A stretch of 8,914 bases of DNA from Spirochaetaceae bacterium (lineage in GTDB: Bacteria; Spirochaetota; Spirochaetia; Treponematales; Breznakiellaceae), in assembly GCA_031265025.1 (NCBI GenBank), contig JAISDF010000131.1, positions 1 to 8,914 of the forward strand, in the 5' to 3' direction. Below the pieces are notes generated by a model. The model saw only the letters and a program-made list of their open reading frames with translations, was not told where the DNA came from and made no database searches. Shown here in pieces: positions 7,945 through 8,914 of this stretch (the first letter of the stretch is position 1; every line of letters starts with the position of its first letter). Position numbers and translations under genes: made by a program.

Positions 7945-8053
7945 GTAACAAATACTCCTTATCGCTATGTTGCGGCCTTATCCTTGCATTAAAGTATTAC
8001 GCATAGCAACCGGAACACCCGCGGAAAATTGGAATATCTTTTAGAATGTGGTT

Positions 8054-8083
8054 GTTTCTTAAGAAAAAATGCTTTTTTGAAAC
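8054..8083. repeat. AT-rich inverted repeat and 12-bp palindrome
   Basis: GTTTC at 8054-8058 pairs with GAAAC at 8079-8083, and inside it A6 (8064-8069) pairs with T6 (8073-8078) around a TGC loop. The left arm overlaps a perfect 12-bp palindrome, TTTCTTAAGAAA, at 8055-8066. It could be a weak bidirectional terminator or an operator for the downstream chemoreceptor gene; the sequence alone does not decide. Confidence 0.5.
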
Positions 8084-8085
8084 CG

Positions 8086-8113
8086 CAAAGCGCGCGGCGT
8101 TTTGTACGCTTTG
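8086..8113 (-). terminator. Possible weak terminator after nagB
   Basis: CAAAGCG and CGCTTTG form a 7-bp stem with a 14-base loop beginning about 15 bases after the nagB stop. It is followed on the minus strand by only CGGTTTC, then by the AT-rich inverted repeat. The T tract is poor and the loop long, so efficient termination is doubtful; the two hairpins might act together. Confidence 0.35.
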
Positions 8114-8128
8114 TTTTAACCGGCCGGG

Positions 8129-8914
8129 TTATCGAACAAGTCCGGTCTCCGCCGCGTTAAAGCTTTCAAGGTCCCTGAAGTACTGTACGGTTTCGCCTTC
8201 GAGGGCGCCGGCGGCTTCCTCATCGCAAAGTATTGTCCCCCGGCGGTGAAGCTGGAGCGCCGAAAGGGGACAGGCGTGGCTCACCGCCCCTTCGATGCCG
8301 AGGCGCAGGGCACGGGCCTTGTTTTTTCCCGACGCGATGATAATGACTTCCCCGGCGTCCATGATGGTTCCTATGCCCACCGTAAGGGCCCTGGCCGGCA
8401 CTTTGTCCGCGTCGCCGCCGAAAAAACGGGCGTTGGCGTTTCTGGTGTTCTGAGTGAGGGTCTTGACCCTGGTCCGTGAATTCAGGGAAGAAAAAGGTTC
8501 GTTAAACGCTATGTGCCCGTCTTCGCCGACGCCGCCGAGAAAAAGCCTTATGCCGCCCGATTCAAGAATTTTTTGTTCGAATAAAGCGCATTCCGCTTCG
8601 AGGTCCCCGGCGAGGCCGTTAAGGATGTGGGTGTTTTCGGAAGGGATATCAATATGCTTAAAAAAATTATTTTCCATAAAATAACGGTAGCTCTGGGGAT
8701 GGTCCGCGCCGAGGCCGGCGTATTCATCCATATTGAAAGTGATAACAGAGGCAAAAGAAAGATCCCCGGTCCGGTGGAGCTGTACCAGTTCCCGGTAGAC
8801 ACCCAGCGGGCTCCCCCCTGTGGGGAGGCCGAGAACAAAAGGCCTTTCCGCCCCGGGCGCAAAGGCGCTAATCCTTGACGCGATATACCGGGCGGTATAA
8901 AGGCATAGATCTTC
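8129..8914 (-). CDS. nagB: Glucosamine-6-phosphate deaminase (N-terminus cut)
   Basis: The frame is open from the right edge (8914) to the TAA at 8129-8131, giving 261 residues. An internal Met at 8731 is not the start, because the 61 codons before it match the family closely. The enzyme converts glucosamine 6-phosphate to fructose 6-phosphate and ammonia in the cytoplasm, feeding N-acetylglucosamine into glycolysis. The alignment, recalled from E. coli NagB, is nearly gap-free: PFVLGLPTGGSP (phosphate loop), FNMDEY with the general-base Asp (E. coli D72), and GVGEDGHIAFNE with the Asp, His and Glu equivalent to D141, H143 and E148. SRTRVKTLT keeps the allosteric Arg158, Lys160 and Thr161, and QYF near the C-terminus keeps Tyr254, so activation by N-acetylglucosamine 6-phosphate is plausible. 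About nine N-terminal residues are missing. NagA or a sugar uptake gene could lie upstream, outside the window. Confidence 0.97.
   Translation of the reverse strand, partial: EDLCLYTARYIASRISAFAPGAERPFVLGLPTGGSPLGVYRELVQLHRTGDLSFASVITFNMDEYAGLGADHPQSYRYFMENNFFKHIDIPSENTHILNGLAGDLEAECALFEQKILESGGIRLFLGGVGEDGHIAFNEPFSSLNSRTRVKTLTQNTRNANARFFGGDADKVPARALTVGIGTIMDAGEVIIIASGKNKARALRLGIEGAVSHACPLSALQLHRRGTILCDEEAAGALEGETVQYFRDLESFNAAETGLVR

Larger units (their letters stand above)
7945..8128 (-). promoter_or_regulatory. Intergenic region with the likely chemoreceptor promoter
   Basis: This 184-bp gap between nagB and the chemoreceptor gene holds the latter's ribosome site (7955-7960). A candidate -10, TAATAC on the minus strand, lies near 7995-8000 without a convincing -35. 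A sigma-28 type motif, common for chemotaxis genes, was looked for and not found at workable spacing; GCGATAA occurs but overlaps the ribosome site. The nagB-proximal half carries inverted repeats listed separately. No small ORF here has family support. Confidence 0.4.

Noticed and set aside
7955..7970. GCGATAA as a sigma-28 -10 element for the chemoreceptor
   Set aside because: It overlaps the ribosome site and has no matching TAAA element at the right spacing.
8046..8249. Plus-strand 67-codon frame at the nagB 3' end
   Set aside because: It overlaps nagB antisense, has no ribosome site, and its product matches nothing recognisable.
8129..8731. A 200-residue nagB starting at the internal Met at 8731
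   Set aside because: The frame continues upstream with close NagB homology to the window edge, so this Met belongs to the FNMDEY active-site motif and is not a start.

Overview
The window looks like a chromosomal segment of a spirochaete, most likely a Treponema or close relative of fairly high GC. This is inferred from three things: the DUF5312-like protein and its lipoprotein partner, a CHASE2/cyclase-like membrane protein of the type found in treponemes, and a dCache chemoreceptor. No marker gene fixes the species. No tRNA, rRNA, CRISPR array, insertion sequence or phage gene was seen. The layout is compact, with six protein genes, two of them cut by the window edges.

Left part (1-2170): a two-gene minus-strand operon encodes an alanine-rich, DUF4398-like lipoprotein (1480-2067). 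Three bases downstream follows a large soluble DUF5312-like protein (1-1476) that runs off the left edge. The lipoprotein gene has a strong Shine-Dalgarno sequence. About 100 bp of AT-rich DNA separates it from the divergent CHASE2 gene.

Middle (2171-5726): a 781-residue plus-strand membrane protein has an extracytoplasmic CHASE2-type sensor, three C-terminal membrane segments and a cytoplasmic class III cyclase-like domain. That domain has lost key catalytic residues, so it is probably a pseudo-cyclase or a signalling adaptor. Its last 17 bases overlap, tail to tail, a minus-strand gene for a secreted NlpC/P60-like cysteine peptidase (4500-5645).

Right part (5700-8914): a methyl-accepting chemotaxis protein with a dCache sensor (5758-7944, minus) is followed by a clear intrinsic terminator. 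Upstream of it, after a 184-bp intergenic region with inverted repeats, lies nagB, glucosamine-6-phosphate deaminase (8129-8914, minus), which lacks only about nine N-terminal residues at the window edge.

Together the genes point to envelope maintenance (lipoprotein, DUF5312 partner, NlpC peptidase), environmental sensing (CHASE2 protein, chemoreceptor) and amino-sugar catabolism (NagB). No single new multi-gene system is evident. The least understood parts are the CHASE2 pseudo-cyclase and the DUF4398-lipoprotein/DUF5312 pair.
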